From assembly GCF_025133575.1 (NCBI RefSeq), contig NZ_CP104011.1, positions 1,550,001-1,614,000 on the forward strand: 64,000 nucleotides of DNA, read 5' to 3'. Below are positions 1 to 7,349 of this stretch, piece by piece. The notes under the pieces are model-generated. The model had not been told where the DNA came from and made no database searches. It saw only the letters and a program-made list of their open reading frames with translations. The stretch is from Pseudomonas sp. GCEP-101. Its GTDB lineage: Bacteria; Pseudomonadota; Gammaproteobacteria; Pseudomonadales; Pseudomonadaceae. Numbering within the stretch: position 1 is the stretch's first letter; each line of letters begins with the position of its first letter. The position numbers and the translations under genes are program-made.

Positions 1-28
1 GGCCGAGGCCTGAGCGGCCGTGCCGGGC

Positions 29-52
29 GCCCGGGGAGGGAACTTCCCGGGC
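29..52 (-). terminator. GC-rich hairpin just past rnk
   Basis: A 9-bp stem (29-37 pairing with 44-52, one G-U) lies immediately downstream of the rnk stop codon on the minus strand. No clear T-run follows it, so it may be a weak or factor-assisted terminator, or only an mRNA 3' stabilising hairpin. Positions 1-28 hold nothing else I can identify. Confidence 0.35.
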
Positions 53-58
53 GGGAAC

Positions 59-463
59 TCAGCGGTCGTATTCGCCGGCCGCTTCGGGCTGGTATTCCAC
101 TTCCAGCAGGGTCAGCTTCAGCGTCTTGCCGCTGGGCGCCGGCCAGTCGATGGTCTGGCCGGTGGTCAGGCCCAGCAGTGCCGTGCCCACCGGGGCCAGG
201 ATCGACACCTTGCCTTCGCCGCCGACGTCAGCCGGGTAGACCAGGGTCAGGTGGTATTCCTTGCCGCTGCCTTCCTCGCGGCAGCGCACGGTGGAATTCA
301 TCGTGACCACGCCCGGCGGAACCTCGTCGTGGCCGACCACGGTGGCGCGGGCCAGCTCGGCCTCCAGCGCCTCGGCCGCGGGGCCGTACTCATCCAGGCT
401 GTCGAGCAGGCGCTCCAGACGTTGCAGGTCGAGTCGAGTCACGGTGATGGGTGGCGTGGTCAT
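59..463 (-). CDS. rnk: Nucleoside diphosphate kinase regulator Rnk
   Basis: A 134-residue protein of the Rnk family: a short N-terminal coiled coil (LQRLERLLDSL, residues 10-20) followed by a GreA/GreB-type C-terminal FKBP-like domain with the family signature VSILAPVGTALLGL. Rnk binds RNA polymerase in the secondary channel region and, in Pseudomonas, restores nucleoside diphosphate kinase and alginate synthesis in algR2 mutants. The reading frame extends upstream, but ATG at 463 is chosen because a GGAGA ribosome site precedes it and the product then has the family length. A strong bidirectional terminator at 579-603 separates it from the cyaY operon, so it is probably transcribed alone. 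Confidence 0.93.
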   Translation of the reverse strand: MTTPPITVTRLDLQRLERLLDSLDEYGPAAEALEAELARATVVGHDEVPPGVVTMNSTVRCREEGSGKEYHLTLVYPADVGGEGKVSILAPVGTALLGLTTGQTIDWPAPSGKTLKLTLLEVEYQPEAAGEYDR

Positions 464-578
464 GATGGTTGGCAGTCTCCTTACAGGAGAGCCCCGGACG
501 CTCGCGCGTACGGGGCCCTGGGTGTTCTGGCAGTAATGACGTCCGGCGGGCAACCACCGCGTCAAATTCGAAAAAAGA

Positions 579-603
579 AAAACCCCGCCCAAGGCGGGGT
601 TTT
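579..603. terminator. Rho-independent terminator, bidirectional
   Basis: An 11-bp perfect stem (579-589 with 593-603, three-base loop) with A-run and T-run flanks works on both strands. It closes the minus-strand AraC-cyaY-DUF1289 operon upstream of rnk. Confidence 0.85.
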
Positions 604-646
604 CCCGGACACTAACACAGCACAGAAAATAAGCAACACCGACCAG

Positions 647-853
647 TCACCACTTCGGCGAGTGGTTGTTTCGGCGCTTTTCGCAGTCCGCCAGGATCGC
701 CCGGCGGCGCTCGCCGCCGGCCTGGTTCCATTCCAGTATCTCGCCCAGGGTGCGCCCGCAGCCGACGCAGATGTCCGCGTCGTCCAGGCAACAGCGCCGG
801 CAGCAGGGCGAGGCGACGCTCGCCTGCGGCTCAGATGCCGGGGAAGTCGACAT
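647..853 (-). CDS. DUF1289 small cysteine-rich protein
   Basis: A 68-residue protein of the DUF1289 (YdhL-like) family. It carries the family pattern SPCCRRCCLDDADICVGCGRT, with four or five cysteines that look able to bind a metal or Fe-S centre, then a helical WNQ...ERRRAIL tail. ATG at 853 is used because this start gives the usual N-terminus; the frame is open further upstream but inside cyaY. The start overlaps the last 23 bases of cyaY, so the two are translationally coupled. Placement beside the iron-chaperone frataxin homologue fits an iron-related role, but the function of the family is not established. Confidence 0.8.
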   Translation of the reverse strand: MSTSPASEPQASVASPCCRRCCLDDADICVGCGRTLGEILEWNQAGGERRRAILADCEKRRNNHSPKW

Positions 854-1166
854 CCTCACCGGCCTGTTCCAGGGTCGCGCGGTTGAGCAGCGCACCCAGC
901 GGTTCGCGGGTGCTGTCGCAGATCCACAGCGAGCCGGACTCGTCGTAGTCGAAGTGGAAGCCGCCGGAGCGCGCCGCCACCCACAGCTGGCGCAGCGCCG
1001 GCTGGCGGCTGAGGATCAGCTGGGTGCCGTTCTCGAAGCGTACGGTCAGCACGCCGCTGGAGTTTTCCAGGTCCACGTCCAGGTCGCTGTCGTCGAAGGC
1101 GTCCTCCACCGTTACCTGTACGGCGTCCACCAGGTCATGGAAGCGGGCTTCGCTCAAAGTGCTCAT
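831..1166 (-). CDS. cyaY: Iron donor protein CyaY (frataxin homologue)
   Basis: A 111-residue bacterial frataxin, standard length for the family. The acidic first helix and strand (VEDAFDDSDLDVDLENSSG, residues 20-38) form the expected iron-binding ridge, and the sheet motifs GTQLILSRQPALRQLW and GGFHFDY are present. Frataxin modulates Fe-S cluster assembly by binding the IscS-IscU complex in the cytoplasm. Its ATG overlaps the stop of the upstream AraC-type regulator as ATGA (1163-1166), and its end overlaps the DUF1289 gene, so the three genes form a tightly packed operon. Confidence 0.95.
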   Translation of the reverse strand: MSTLSEARFHDLVDAVQVTVEDAFDDSDLDVDLENSSGVLTVRFENGTQLILSRQPALRQLWVAARSGGFHFDYDESGSLWICDSTREPLGALLNRATLEQAGEDVDFPGI

Positions 1167-2224
1167 GCATCGTCCTCGGAATCAGTCAAAGGCACCAGTC
1201 TACGCCGGTATTGGCCCAGACTCTGCCCCGTCCAGCGCCGGAATGCCCGGGCGAGCGAGCCGGCCTCGCTGAAACCCAGCAGGTAGGCGATGTCGGCACT
1301 GTCCAGCGCCGGGTCGTGCAGGTAGTGCAGCACCAGTTGCTGACGGGTTTCGTCCACCAGTTGGCTGAACGACAGGCCGCTGTCGCGCAGCCGCCGCTGC
1401 AAGGTGCGCGGGCTCAGCGCCAGCGTCTGCGCCAGGCGCTCCAGCTCCGCGCCCTGCTCCGGCAGTTGCCGCGCCAGCGCCAGCCGCGCGCGGTCGAGCA
1501 CGCTGTCGCCCTTGTTGATCTGCGCCAGCAGGCGCTCGGCATAGGCGTCCAGGGTGCGTTGCACCTGGGCGTCGGCCTGGCCGAGCGGCAGCGCCAGCAG
1601 GCGCTTGGGGAAGACCAGGGCATTGTCCGGCTGGTCGAACAGCACGGGGCAGCGAAAGATGCGCTCGTGCTCGCTGACATCGGCCGGCGCGCTGTGACAA
1701 AAGCGCACCTCCACCGGCGGCTCGTCCACACCGCTGACCCAGTGGCCGAAGCTGACCCAGCCGGCCAGGGTTTCCTCGCTCATCTGCCGCTGCTGTTGTG
1801 GCAGCAGCGGCGTCCAGCTGTGCCTGACCAGCGCCTCGTAGCCCGGCCGCGGCGGTTCGTCGGCCAGCTCGACGCGGCCCAGGTTGCCCACCAGCGCGGC
1901 GTAGCGCGCCTGGCGGTGCAGGGCGTCGGCGAGGGTCGCGCAGCTCATGATCAGGTAACCGAGCACGCCGTAGTAGCCGGGCCGCACGGCCTCGCCCAGG
2001 TGCAGGCCGAGGTTGTCGTCGCCGCTCAGGCGCACGCCGGCGCCCACCAGCTCCAGGTAGGCGCTGGCGGCGATGCGCTGGTCGCGCTGGGCGAGGATCG
2101 CCGGCTCCAGGTGCACCGTCGCCAGCAACCGCGACGGCGCCACGCCCTGGCGCTGCAGATGCTCCACGAGGCCTTGGAGGTAGGCCACCGACACCGAGCT
2201 GGGCAGGGGATCGCGATAGTCCAT
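1163..2224 (-). CDS. AraC-family transcriptional regulator (arabinose-binding-like sensor)
   Basis: A 353-residue AraC/XylS protein of the OruR/ArgR-like architecture. Residues about 20-215 form an arabinose-binding-like ligand domain (GLHLGEAVRPGYYGVLGYLI near residue 75-95). The C-terminal 100 residues form a double helix-turn-helix (LAQTLALSPRTLQRRLRDSG, then IAYLLGFSEAGSLARAFRRW). ATG at 2224 is taken; GTG at 2230 is an alternative two codons upstream. The effector is not evident. It is coupled by ATGA to cyaY, an unusual partner, and is divergent from lptM. It may regulate itself and cyaY; no operator was recognised. Confidence 0.88.
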   Translation of the reverse strand: MDYRDPLPSSVSVAYLQGLVEHLQRQGVAPSRLLATVHLEPAILAQRDQRIAASAYLELVGAGVRLSGDDNLGLHLGEAVRPGYYGVLGYLIMSCATLADALHRQARYAALVGNLGRVELADEPPRPGYEALVRHSWTPLLPQQQRQMSEETLAGWVSFGHWVSGVDEPPVEVRFCHSAPADVSEHERIFRCPVLFDQPDNALVFPKRLLALPLGQADAQVQRTLDAYAERLLAQINKGDSVLDRARLALARQLPEQGAELERLAQTLALSPRTLQRRLRDSGLSFSQLVDETRQQLVLHYLHDPALDSADIAYLLGFSEAGSLARAFRRWTGQSLGQYRRRLVPLTDSEDDA

Positions 2225-2333
2225 CGGCACGTCCGTTTTTGCCCGCCATCATAGGGCCACTCGCCCGCCGCTGCGAGCCACAAGCCCCGCCGGGCGGGAG
2301 CCCGCTTGAATAGGCAAGCCGGCGGGGGGTCGG

Positions 2334-2339
2334 TATACT
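2334..2339 (+). promoter_or_regulatory. Candidate -10 box of the lptM-dapF-xerC series
   Basis: TATACT lies 36 bases before the lptM ATG. The best -35-like hexamer, TTGAAT at 2306-2311, is 22 bases away, too far for an ideal sigma-70 promoter, so only the -10 is proposed. Confidence 0.35.
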
Positions 2340-2375
2340 CCGGGGCAATCGACGCTTTATTACAAGGATTCCGCC

Positions 2376-2516
2376 ATGAAGCGACTGCTGCTTCCCTTCG
2401 TCGCGCTCGCCGTGTTCACCGCCGCGCTGGCCGGCTGTGGCCAGAAAGGCCCGCTCTACCTGCCGGACGACCAGAAGGCCAAGAGCGAACACAGCAAGGA
2501 CCGCTACGGTCTCTGA
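2376..2516 (+). CDS. lptM: LPS-assembly-associated small lipoprotein LptM (LppL/YifL)
   Basis: A 46-residue lipoprotein. A Lys-Arg start and hydrophobic stretch (residues 2-17) lead to the lipobox LAGC, with lipidated Cys21, then the family motif [10 protein letters not shown]. LptM stabilises the LptD/LptE outer-membrane LPS translocon by binding LptD. An AAGGA ribosome site precedes ATG 2376. In Pseudomonas and enterobacteria this gene sits immediately before lysA or dapF, as here, and it probably heads the operon that runs to the HAD phosphatase. Confidence 0.9.
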   Translation: MKRLLLPFVALAVFTAALAGCGQKGPLYLPDDQKAKSEHSKDRYGL

Positions 2517-2527
2517 GGGCGTTTCCC

Positions 2528-2815
2528 ATGGACGCCTTCAACGTCCGCGACGGGCAACCGATCGCGGGGGACGTGCCGTTTGCGGCGCGCGCCGGGCGCT
2601 TGGGCGCTGGCGGCGAAGTCTCCCCGGCGTCTTGCCATCCCGCCCCGAAAGAAGGTGACCCGCTGGCTGTCCATTGCGCCGGCGCCTATGGTTTCGTCAT
2701 GAATTCCAACGATAACACCCGGGGCCGCGCCGCCGAGGTGCCGGTGGATAGCTCGGCCGCAGCGGTGCTGCGTCGCCACGAGCTGACCGCCGGCGAAAGC
2801 CTGCTGCCGGACTGA
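2528..2815 (+). pseudogene. lysA: lysA remnant: diaminopimelate decarboxylase with internal deletion
   Basis: This 95-codon in-frame stub stands where pseudomonads carry the roughly 415-residue lysA. Residues 1-26 (MDAFNVRDG...AARAGRLG) match the LysA N-terminus and residues from about 42 (KEGDPLAV, AGAYGFVMNSNDNTRGRAAEV, ending ESLLPD) match its C-terminus. About 320 residues between are gone. The lost part includes the PLP-binding lysine, the glycine-rich phosphate site and the active-site cysteine. The C-terminal motif normally SNYNTR reads SNDNTR, so a conserved Tyr is also changed. The product cannot decarboxylate meso-DAP. The frame is open without internal stops, so a short peptide may still be made. 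A functional lysA must exist elsewhere, or lysine must be obtained otherwise. Confidence 0.88.
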
Positions 2816-2828
2816 GGCCGAGACGACG

Positions 2829-3659
2829 ATGCTTCTGCGCTTTACCAAGATGCACGGGCTGGGCAATGACTTCATGGTCCTGGACCTGGTCAGCCAGCAC
2901 GCCCACGTGCAACCACGCCACGTCAAACAGTGGGGCGACCGCAACTTCGGGGTCGGCTTCGATCAATTGCTGATCGTCGAGCCGCCGAGCACGCCGGACG
3001 CGGATTTCCGCTACCGCATCTTCAACTGCGACGGCACCGAGGTCGAGCAGTGCGGCAACGGCGCGCGCTGCTTCGCCCGCTTCGTGGTGGACAAGCGCCT
3101 GACCGCGAAGAAGACCATCCGCGTGGAAACCAAGGGCGGCATGATCGAGCTGACCCTGACCAACGACGGCCAGGTCACCGTGGACATGGGCCCGCCGCGC
3201 CTGGCGCCCGAGCAGGTGCCGTTCCAGGCGGATGCCGAGGCGCTGAGCTACCCGGTCGAGGTGGACGGCCAGCAGTACCCGCTGGCGGCCATCTCCATGG
3301 GCAACCCGCATGGCGTGCTGCGCGTGGACGACGTGGACAGCGCCCCAGTGCGCACCCTCGGGCCGAAGCTGGAAGTCCACGAACGCTTCCCGCAGAAGGC
3401 CAACATCGGCTTCCTGCAGATCGTCAATCCGCACCAGGCGCGCCTGCGCGTCTGGGAACGCGGCGCCGGCGAGACGCTGGCCTGCGGCACCGGCGCCTGC
3501 GCCGCCGCGGTTGCCGGCATCCGCCAGGGCTGGCTGCAGTCGCCGGTACAGATCGACCTTCCCGGCGGACGGTTGTCCATCGAGTGGGCAGGACCGGGTC
3601 AGCCCGTTATGATGACCGGGCCCGCCGTGCGGGTGTTCGAAGGCCAGGTACGTCTATAA
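2829..3659 (+). CDS. dapF: Diaminopimelate epimerase
   Basis: A 276-residue DapF, normal length. It interconverts LL- and meso-diaminopimelate without cofactor, using two cysteines: the first in [16 protein letters not shown] (about residues 63-78), the second in [14 protein letters not shown] (about residues 216-229). Both are present. meso-DAP serves peptidoglycan as well as lysine synthesis, which explains why dapF is intact beside the collapsed lysA. The gene begins 13 bases after the lysA stub and is followed 11 bases later by the DUF484 gene, consistent with one operon. Confidence 0.97.
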   Translation: MLLRFTKMHGLGNDFMVLDLVSQHAHVQPRHVKQWGDRNFGVGFDQLLIVEPPSTPDADFRYRIFNCDGTEVEQCGNGARCFARFVVDKRLTAKKTIRVETKGGMIELTLTNDGQVTVDMGPPRLAPEQVPFQADAEALSYPVEVDGQQYPLAAISMGNPHGVLRVDDVDSAPVRTLGPKLEVHERFPQKANIGFLQIVNPHQARLRVWERGAGETLACGTGACAAAVAGIRQGWLQSPVQIDLPGGRLSIEWAGPGQPVMMTGPAVRVFEGQVRL

Positions 3660-3670
3660 CCGGGACGCTT

Positions 3671-4372
3671 ATGACCGATACTCCGCAGGACCCCACCGTT
3701 ACGCTCGAAGCCGAACAGGTCGCCGACTATCTTCGCCGGCACCCTGAATTCTTCGTCGACCATGACGAGCTGATCCCGGAGATGCGCATTCCGCACCAGC
3801 CGGGCGATGCCGTGTCGCTGGTGGAGCGCCAGGTGCGCCTGCTGCGCGAGCGCAACATCGAGATGCGCCATCGGCTGTCGCAGCTGATGGACGTGGCCCG
3901 CGACAACGACCGCCTGTTCGACAAGACCCGCCGCCTGGTACTCGACCTGCTCGACGCCACCAGCCTGGAGGAAATCGTCAGCACGGTGGAGGACAGCCTG
4001 CGCCACGAGTTCCTCGTGCCCTACGTCAGCCTGATCCTGTTCAGCGACAACAACCTGCCGGTGGGCCGCTCGGTGAGCAGCGCCGAGGCGCACCAGGCCA
4101 TTGGCGGCCTGCTGTCGGGCGGCAAGACCGTGTGCGGCGTGCTGCGCCCCCACGAGCTGGCCTTCCTGTTCTGCGAAAGCGAACGCGACCAGGTCGGCTC
4201 CGCCGCCGTGGTGCCGCTGACCTTCCAGGGCCTGCACGGCGTGCTGGCGATCGGCAGCCCCGACCCGCAGCACTACAAGAGCTCGCTGGGCACCCTGTTC
4301 CTGGGGTACGTCGCCGAAGTGCTGGCGCGAACCCTGCCGCGCTTCGCCACGCCACTGCGCTCGGTACGCTAG
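3671..4372 (+). CDS. DUF484 family protein (YigA-like, GAF-type)
   Basis: A 233-residue DUF484 protein. The N-terminal region VADYLRRHPEFFVDHDELIPEM is diagnostic, followed by a coiled coil (VERQVRLLRERNIEMRHRL, about residues 54-72) and a GAF-like domain to the end. It corresponds to E. coli YigA, located between dapF and xerC. Function is not established. The protein starts 11 bases after dapF at ATG 3671; a much longer open frame upstream is the overlap through dapF and is not used. Confidence 0.88.
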   Translation: MTDTPQDPTVTLEAEQVADYLRRHPEFFVDHDELIPEMRIPHQPGDAVSLVERQVRLLRERNIEMRHRLSQLMDVARDNDRLFDKTRRLVLDLLDATSLEEIVSTVEDSLRHEFLVPYVSLILFSDNNLPVGRSVSSAEAHQAIGGLLSGGKTVCGVLRPHELAFLFCESERDQVGSAAVVPLTFQGLHGVLAIGSPDPQHYKSSLGTLFLGYVAEVLARTLPRFATPLRSVR

Positions 4373-4375
4373 CGC

Positions 4376-4475
4376 GACGCTGCAAGCTATAGGCTGCAAG
4401 CCGCAAGCGGTCGCAGTACGCTGGGCGGGGACTGCGCTTTTCACCTGGAGCTTGTCGCTTGGAGCTTGAAGCTGG
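4376..4475. repeat. Pseudomonas intergenic AGCTTGAAGCT-type repeat reaching into xerC
   Basis: The spacer and first codons of xerC are built from short motifs (GCAAGCTATAGGCTGCAAGC at 4382-4401; GGAGCTTGTCGCTTGGAGCT at 4447-4466) of the CTTGAAGCTTGCAGC family common between Pseudomonas genes. The two halves lie in opposite orientation and could pair. The second half supplies both the xerC Shine-Dalgarno sequence and its TTG start. Confidence 0.6.
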
Positions 4476-5364
4476 CATCAATGCCTACCTGGAACACCTG
4501 CGCAGCGAGCGCCAGGTGTCCGTCCATACCCTCGACGGCTATCGCCGCGACCTGCTGCGCCTTGCCGCGCTCTGCGAGAAATCCTCGCTGACCGAGTGGC
4601 CCGCACTGCAGGTGCGCGACCTGCGGATGTTCGTCGCCCGCCTGCACCAGCAGGGCCTTGCCAGCCGCAGCCTGGCGCGCCTGCTGTCGGCCACCCGCGG
4701 GCTGTTCCAGTACCTGATCCGCGAAGGCGTCTGCCGGCACAACCCCGCCGACGGCCTCGCCGCGCCCAAGGGCGCGCGCAAGCTGCCGCGCACCCTGGAC
4801 ACCGACCGCACCGCGCAGTTGCTCGACGGCGGCGTCGAGGACGACTTCATCGCCCGCCGCGACCAGGCGCTGCTGGAGCTGTTCTATTCCTCGGGCCTGC
4901 GCCTCTCCGAGCTGGTCGGCCTCGACCTGGAATGGCTGGACCTCAAGGACGGCCTGGTGCGCGTGCACGGCAAAGGCAACAAGGTGCGCGAACTGCCGGT
5001 CGGCCGCGCCGCGCGGCAGGCCATCGAACAGTGGCTGCCGCTACGGGCGCTGGCTTCGCCCCAGGACAACGCCGTGTTCATCGGCCGCAGCGGCAAGCGC
5101 CTGACGCCCCGCGCCGTTCAGTTGCGCGTGCGCGAGGCGGGTGTGCGCGAACTCGGCCAGCACCTGCACCCGCACATGCTGCGGCACTCCTTCGCCAGCC
5201 ATATGCTGGAGTCGTCCCAGGACCTGCGCGCGGTGCAGGAGCTGCTCGGCCACGCTGACATCGCCACCACGCAGATCTACACCCACCTGGATTTCCAGCA
5301 CCTCGCCACGGTCTATGACCAGGCGCACCCGCGGGCCCGCCGTAAACCCGGAGCAGAAGAATGA
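4459..5364 (+). CDS. xerC: Site-specific tyrosine recombinase XerC
   Basis: A 301-residue tyrosine recombinase. The SAM-like core-binding domain spans about residues 1-90 and the catalytic domain about 110-295. Visible catalytic residues are Arg in [12 protein letters not shown], Lys in [24 protein letters not shown] (His-x-x-Arg), the His in [15 protein letters not shown] and the Tyr nucleophile of that last motif. With XerD it resolves chromosome dimers at dif. The start is TTG 4459 with GGAG at 4447-4450; residues 2-7 differ from the usual pseudomonad N-terminus because the repeat forms the start. It overlaps the next gene by ATGA. Confidence 0.95.
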   Translation: MELEAGINAYLEHLRSERQVSVHTLDGYRRDLLRLAALCEKSSLTEWPALQVRDLRMFVARLHQQGLASRSLARLLSATRGLFQYLIREGVCRHNPADGLAAPKGARKLPRTLDTDRTAQLLDGGVEDDFIARRDQALLELFYSSGLRLSELVGLDLEWLDLKDGLVRVHGKGNKVRELPVGRAARQAIEQWLPLRALASPQDNAVFIGRSGKRLTPRAVQLRVREAGVRELGQHLHPHMLRHSFASHMLESSQDLRAVQELLGHADIATTQIYTHLDFQHLATVYDQAHPRARRKPGAEE

Positions 5365-6053
5365 GTATCCGTCTGGTCACCTTCGACCTCGATGACACGC
5401 TGTGGGATGTCGCCCCGGTGATGAACAGCGCGGAAGCGACCCTGCGCGACTGGCTGGCAGTGAACGCCACGCAGCTGGGCCCGGTGCCGATCGAACACCT
5501 GTGGGCGATCCGCTCACGACTGATGGAGCAGGACCCGATGCTCAAGCACCGCCTGAGCGAGCTGCGCCGGCGCATCCTGTTCCATGCCCTGCTCGACGCG
5601 GGTTATCCACAGGCCGAGGCCAGCGAACTGGCCGAAGCCGGCTTCCAGACCTTCCTCCACGCGCGGCACCAGGTGGCGCTGTTCCCCGAAGTACACCCGA
5701 CCCTGGAGCAACTGGCCAACCGCTTCATCCTCGGCGTGCTCACCAATGGCAACGCCGACGTGCGCCGCCTGGGCCTGGCCGATTACTTCCAGTTCGCCCT
5801 CTGCGCGGAAGAGCTGGGCGTCGGCAAGCCCGACCCGCATCCCTTCCAGGAAGCGCTCAAGCGCGGCGGCGTGGCGGCGGAGCACGCCGTGCATATCGGC
5901 GACCACCCCAGCGACGACATCGCCGGCGCGCGCCGTGCCGGCATGAAGGCCATCTGGTTCAACCCGATGCGCAAGCCGTGGGACGGCGAAGAGGCGCCCA
6001 GCGCGATCATCCACAACCTTGCCGAGCTGCCGGGTGTGCTGGCCAAGCTCTGA
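5361..6053 (+). CDS. HAD-IA hydrolase, YigB-like phosphatase
   Basis: A 230-residue haloacid dehalogenase-like phosphatase. Motif I is FDLDDTLWD (residues 8-16), motif II the Thr of [10 protein letters not shown], motif III the Lys of [10 protein letters not shown], and motif IV is [14 protein letters not shown]. The position directly after xerC matches E. coli yigB, which dephosphorylates 5-amino-6-(5-phospho-D-ribitylamino)uracil in riboflavin synthesis and also acts on other sugar phosphates. That role is inferred from family and synteny. Its ATG lies within the xerC stop (ATGA), showing translational coupling. Confidence 0.88.
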   Translation: MSIRLVTFDLDDTLWDVAPVMNSAEATLRDWLAVNATQLGPVPIEHLWAIRSRLMEQDPMLKHRLSELRRRILFHALLDAGYPQAEASELAEAGFQTFLHARHQVALFPEVHPTLEQLANRFILGVLTNGNADVRRLGLADYFQFALCAEELGVGKPDPHPFQEALKRGGVAAEHAVHIGDHPSDDIAGARRAGMKAIWFNPMRKPWDGEEAPSAIIHNLAELPGVLAKL

Positions 6054-6062
6054 AGGCTTTTC

Positions 6063-6141
6063 GTAGGAGCGAGCTTGCTCGCGAACTGCCTGAACCCTGC
6101 GGTTTCCAGGAGCCCTGGTTCGCGAGCAAGCTCGCTCCTAC
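6063..6141. repeat. REP doublet (REPIN-like inverted pair)
   Basis: Two exact 23-base inverted copies (6063-6085 and 6119-6141) of the GTAGGAGCGAGCTTGCTCGC REP sequence face each other around a 33-base spacer. This is the classic pseudomonad REPIN arrangement, mobilised by REP-associated tyrosine transposases (RAYT); no RAYT gene is in the window. Confidence 0.85.
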
Positions 6142-6151
6142 AACGCAGGAC

Positions 6152-6315
6152 CGTAGGGCGCATAACCCGGAACGGGTTATCCGCCGATTGCGTCGCGGCG
6201 CGTTCGCTCGCGCGATCTGCTCCCTCTCCCTTTGGAGCGGGGCGCATGGCCAGGGCTGGGGAGGGGACTGTCCGCATCGCGCCGGCGTCCAATCGCGGAC
6301 GGAGTCCGCTCCTAC
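6152..6315. repeat. Composite intergenic repeat block
   Basis: Three small repeated modules adjoin each other. 6169-6184 (GGAACGGGTTATCCGC) recurs inverted at 25594-25609. 6217-6268 is a CTCCCTCTCCC...GCTGGGGAGGGG module, a variant of which recurs at 26615-26653. 6292-6315 is a REP half-site that recurs exactly, inverted, at 25645-25668. There is no coding sequence here. Confidence 0.7.
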
Positions 6316-6354
6316 GCTCATGACAGATCGCAGGAAATAAACGGCTAAGAAAAA

Positions 6355-6388
6355 GCCCCGCCGCTCCGAGGGAGCGACGGGGCCGTTT
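6355..6388. terminator. Bidirectional terminator between the HAD gene and sutA
   Basis: A 13-bp stem (6355-6367 with 6371-6383, one mismatch) with A-run before and T-run after lies between convergent transcription units and ends both. Confidence 0.8.
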
Positions 6389-6405
6389 TCATGAAACCTC
6401 AGATA

Positions 6406-6738
6406 TCAGATAGGGCGGCTGCCGTATTTGCTATCCGGCTTCTTGGGCGGGTCGGCCACGACGTTCGGCTCGATCTCCTGCACCTTGCCACCGCGATTGA
6501 GGAACTCCTCCATCGCGCGGGCCAGGGCGTCACGATCCTTCTGCTTGGCTTCGACCGAGGGCAGTTCCTCTTCTTCAGCAGCGGCCTTGGCTTTCTTGCC
6601 ACCGCCCTTCGAAGCAGGGGCTTCATCCCCGTCGCCGCTGTCGGCGTCGACTTCGCTGTCGTCAGCTGCGGCGAGCTCCTCGCCATCATCCTCGTCAGCG
6701 CCGTCCAGCTCGTCCTGTTCCAGTTCTTCGTCGCTCAT
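6406..6738 (-). CDS. sutA: Transcriptional regulator SutA
   Basis: A 110-residue, highly acidic, low-complexity protein. Residues 1-45 are mostly Asp, Glu and Ala, then a Lys-Ala patch, a helix (EAKQKDRDALARAMEEFL, about residues 64-81) and the conserved tail GGKVQEIEPNVV...KYGSRPI. It matches SutA of P. aeruginosa, an intrinsically disordered protein that binds RNA polymerase and raises transcription of rRNA and ribosomal genes during slow growth. The acidic tail is a few residues longer than in P. aeruginosa. It is a single-gene unit ending at the 6355-6388 terminator. Confidence 0.9.
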   Translation of the reverse strand: MSDEELEQDELDGADEDDGEELAAADDSEVDADSGDGDEAPASKGGGKKAKAAAEEEELPSVEAKQKDRDALARAMEEFLNRGGKVQEIEPNVVADPPKKPDSKYGSRPI

Positions 6739-6816
6739 TATTCAACCTCTGTGGTGCTGCAAAGCACGTTAGTTATAGCCCAGCTGCGCGGTTTGACGAA
6801 CGCAGCCGGAAAAAAT

Positions 6817-7242
6817 TCATACAAGCTCGCCCTGCCAGGTCGCCACTATCCGGCGCGGGCCGCCATGATCGCGGTGCTCGCCCAGATAGATACCCTGCCA
6901 GGTGCCCAATGCCAACCCTCCTTCCTGTATCGGCAGGGTCAGCTGGCAGCCCAGCAGGCTGGCCTTGAAATGCGCCGGAAGATCGTCCGGGCCTTCGTAG
7001 TCGTGCTCGTAGCCGCCCTCCCCCTGGGGCACCAGGCGATTGAAGAATCGCTCGAAATCGCGGCGCACCGAAGGGTCGGCATTCTCGTTGACCGTCAGCG
7101 AGGCGGAGGTGTGCTGCAACAGCAGGTGCAGCAGGCCGACCCGGCAACGCGACAGCTCCGGCAGCGCGGCCAGGATCTCGTCGGTGACCAGGTGGAAACC
7201 TCGCGGGCGAGGGCGCAGGGTGAGGGTCTTCTGCTGCCACAT
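6817..7242 (-). CDS. YjbQ family protein (UPF0047, secondary thiamine-phosphate synthase type)
   Basis: A 141-residue UPF0047 protein with all family motifs: [19 protein letters not shown] (residues 37-55), [14 protein letters not shown] and [18 protein letters not shown], supplying the conserved His and acidic residues. E. coli YjbQ shows weak thiamine-phosphate synthase activity; the true role is unsettled. ATG 7242 is used, with GGAAGGA 9 bases before; the frame continues to a TTG at 7251. The gene lies between sutA and the glnK-amtB operon on the same strand but after the amtB terminator. Confidence 0.85.
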   Translation of the reverse strand: MWQQKTLTLRPRPRGFHLVTDEILAALPELSRCRVGLLHLLLQHTSASLTVNENADPSVRRDFERFFNRLVPQGEGGYEHDYEGPDDLPAHFKASLLGCQLTLPIQEGGLALGTWQGIYLGEHRDHGGPRRIVATWQGELV

Positions 7243-7307
7243 GGCGGGCAATCCTTCCGTCGCTAACGGTGATGCGCGCGCATTCTAGCGTGCTGATCGA
7301 AAAAACA

Positions 7308-7329
7308 AAGGGCGCCCGAGGGCGCCCTT
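7308..7329 (-). terminator. Terminator of glnK-amtB
   Basis: A perfect 10-bp stem (7308-7317 with 7320-7329) sits 20 bases past the amtB stop. On the minus strand the stem is followed by T-rich sequence (7300-7309). Confidence 0.85.
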
Positions 7330-7349
7330 CGTCGAACGTGCGCGAACCC

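Noticed and set aside
20..886. Long plus-strand open frame opposite rnk and DUF1289
   Set aside because: It is the antisense shadow of clear minus-strand genes, has no family motif and crosses the strong 579-603 terminator.
2930..3670. Extension of the DUF484 frame through dapF
   Set aside because: It reads an alternate frame of dapF; the real DUF484 N-terminus begins at ATG 3671.
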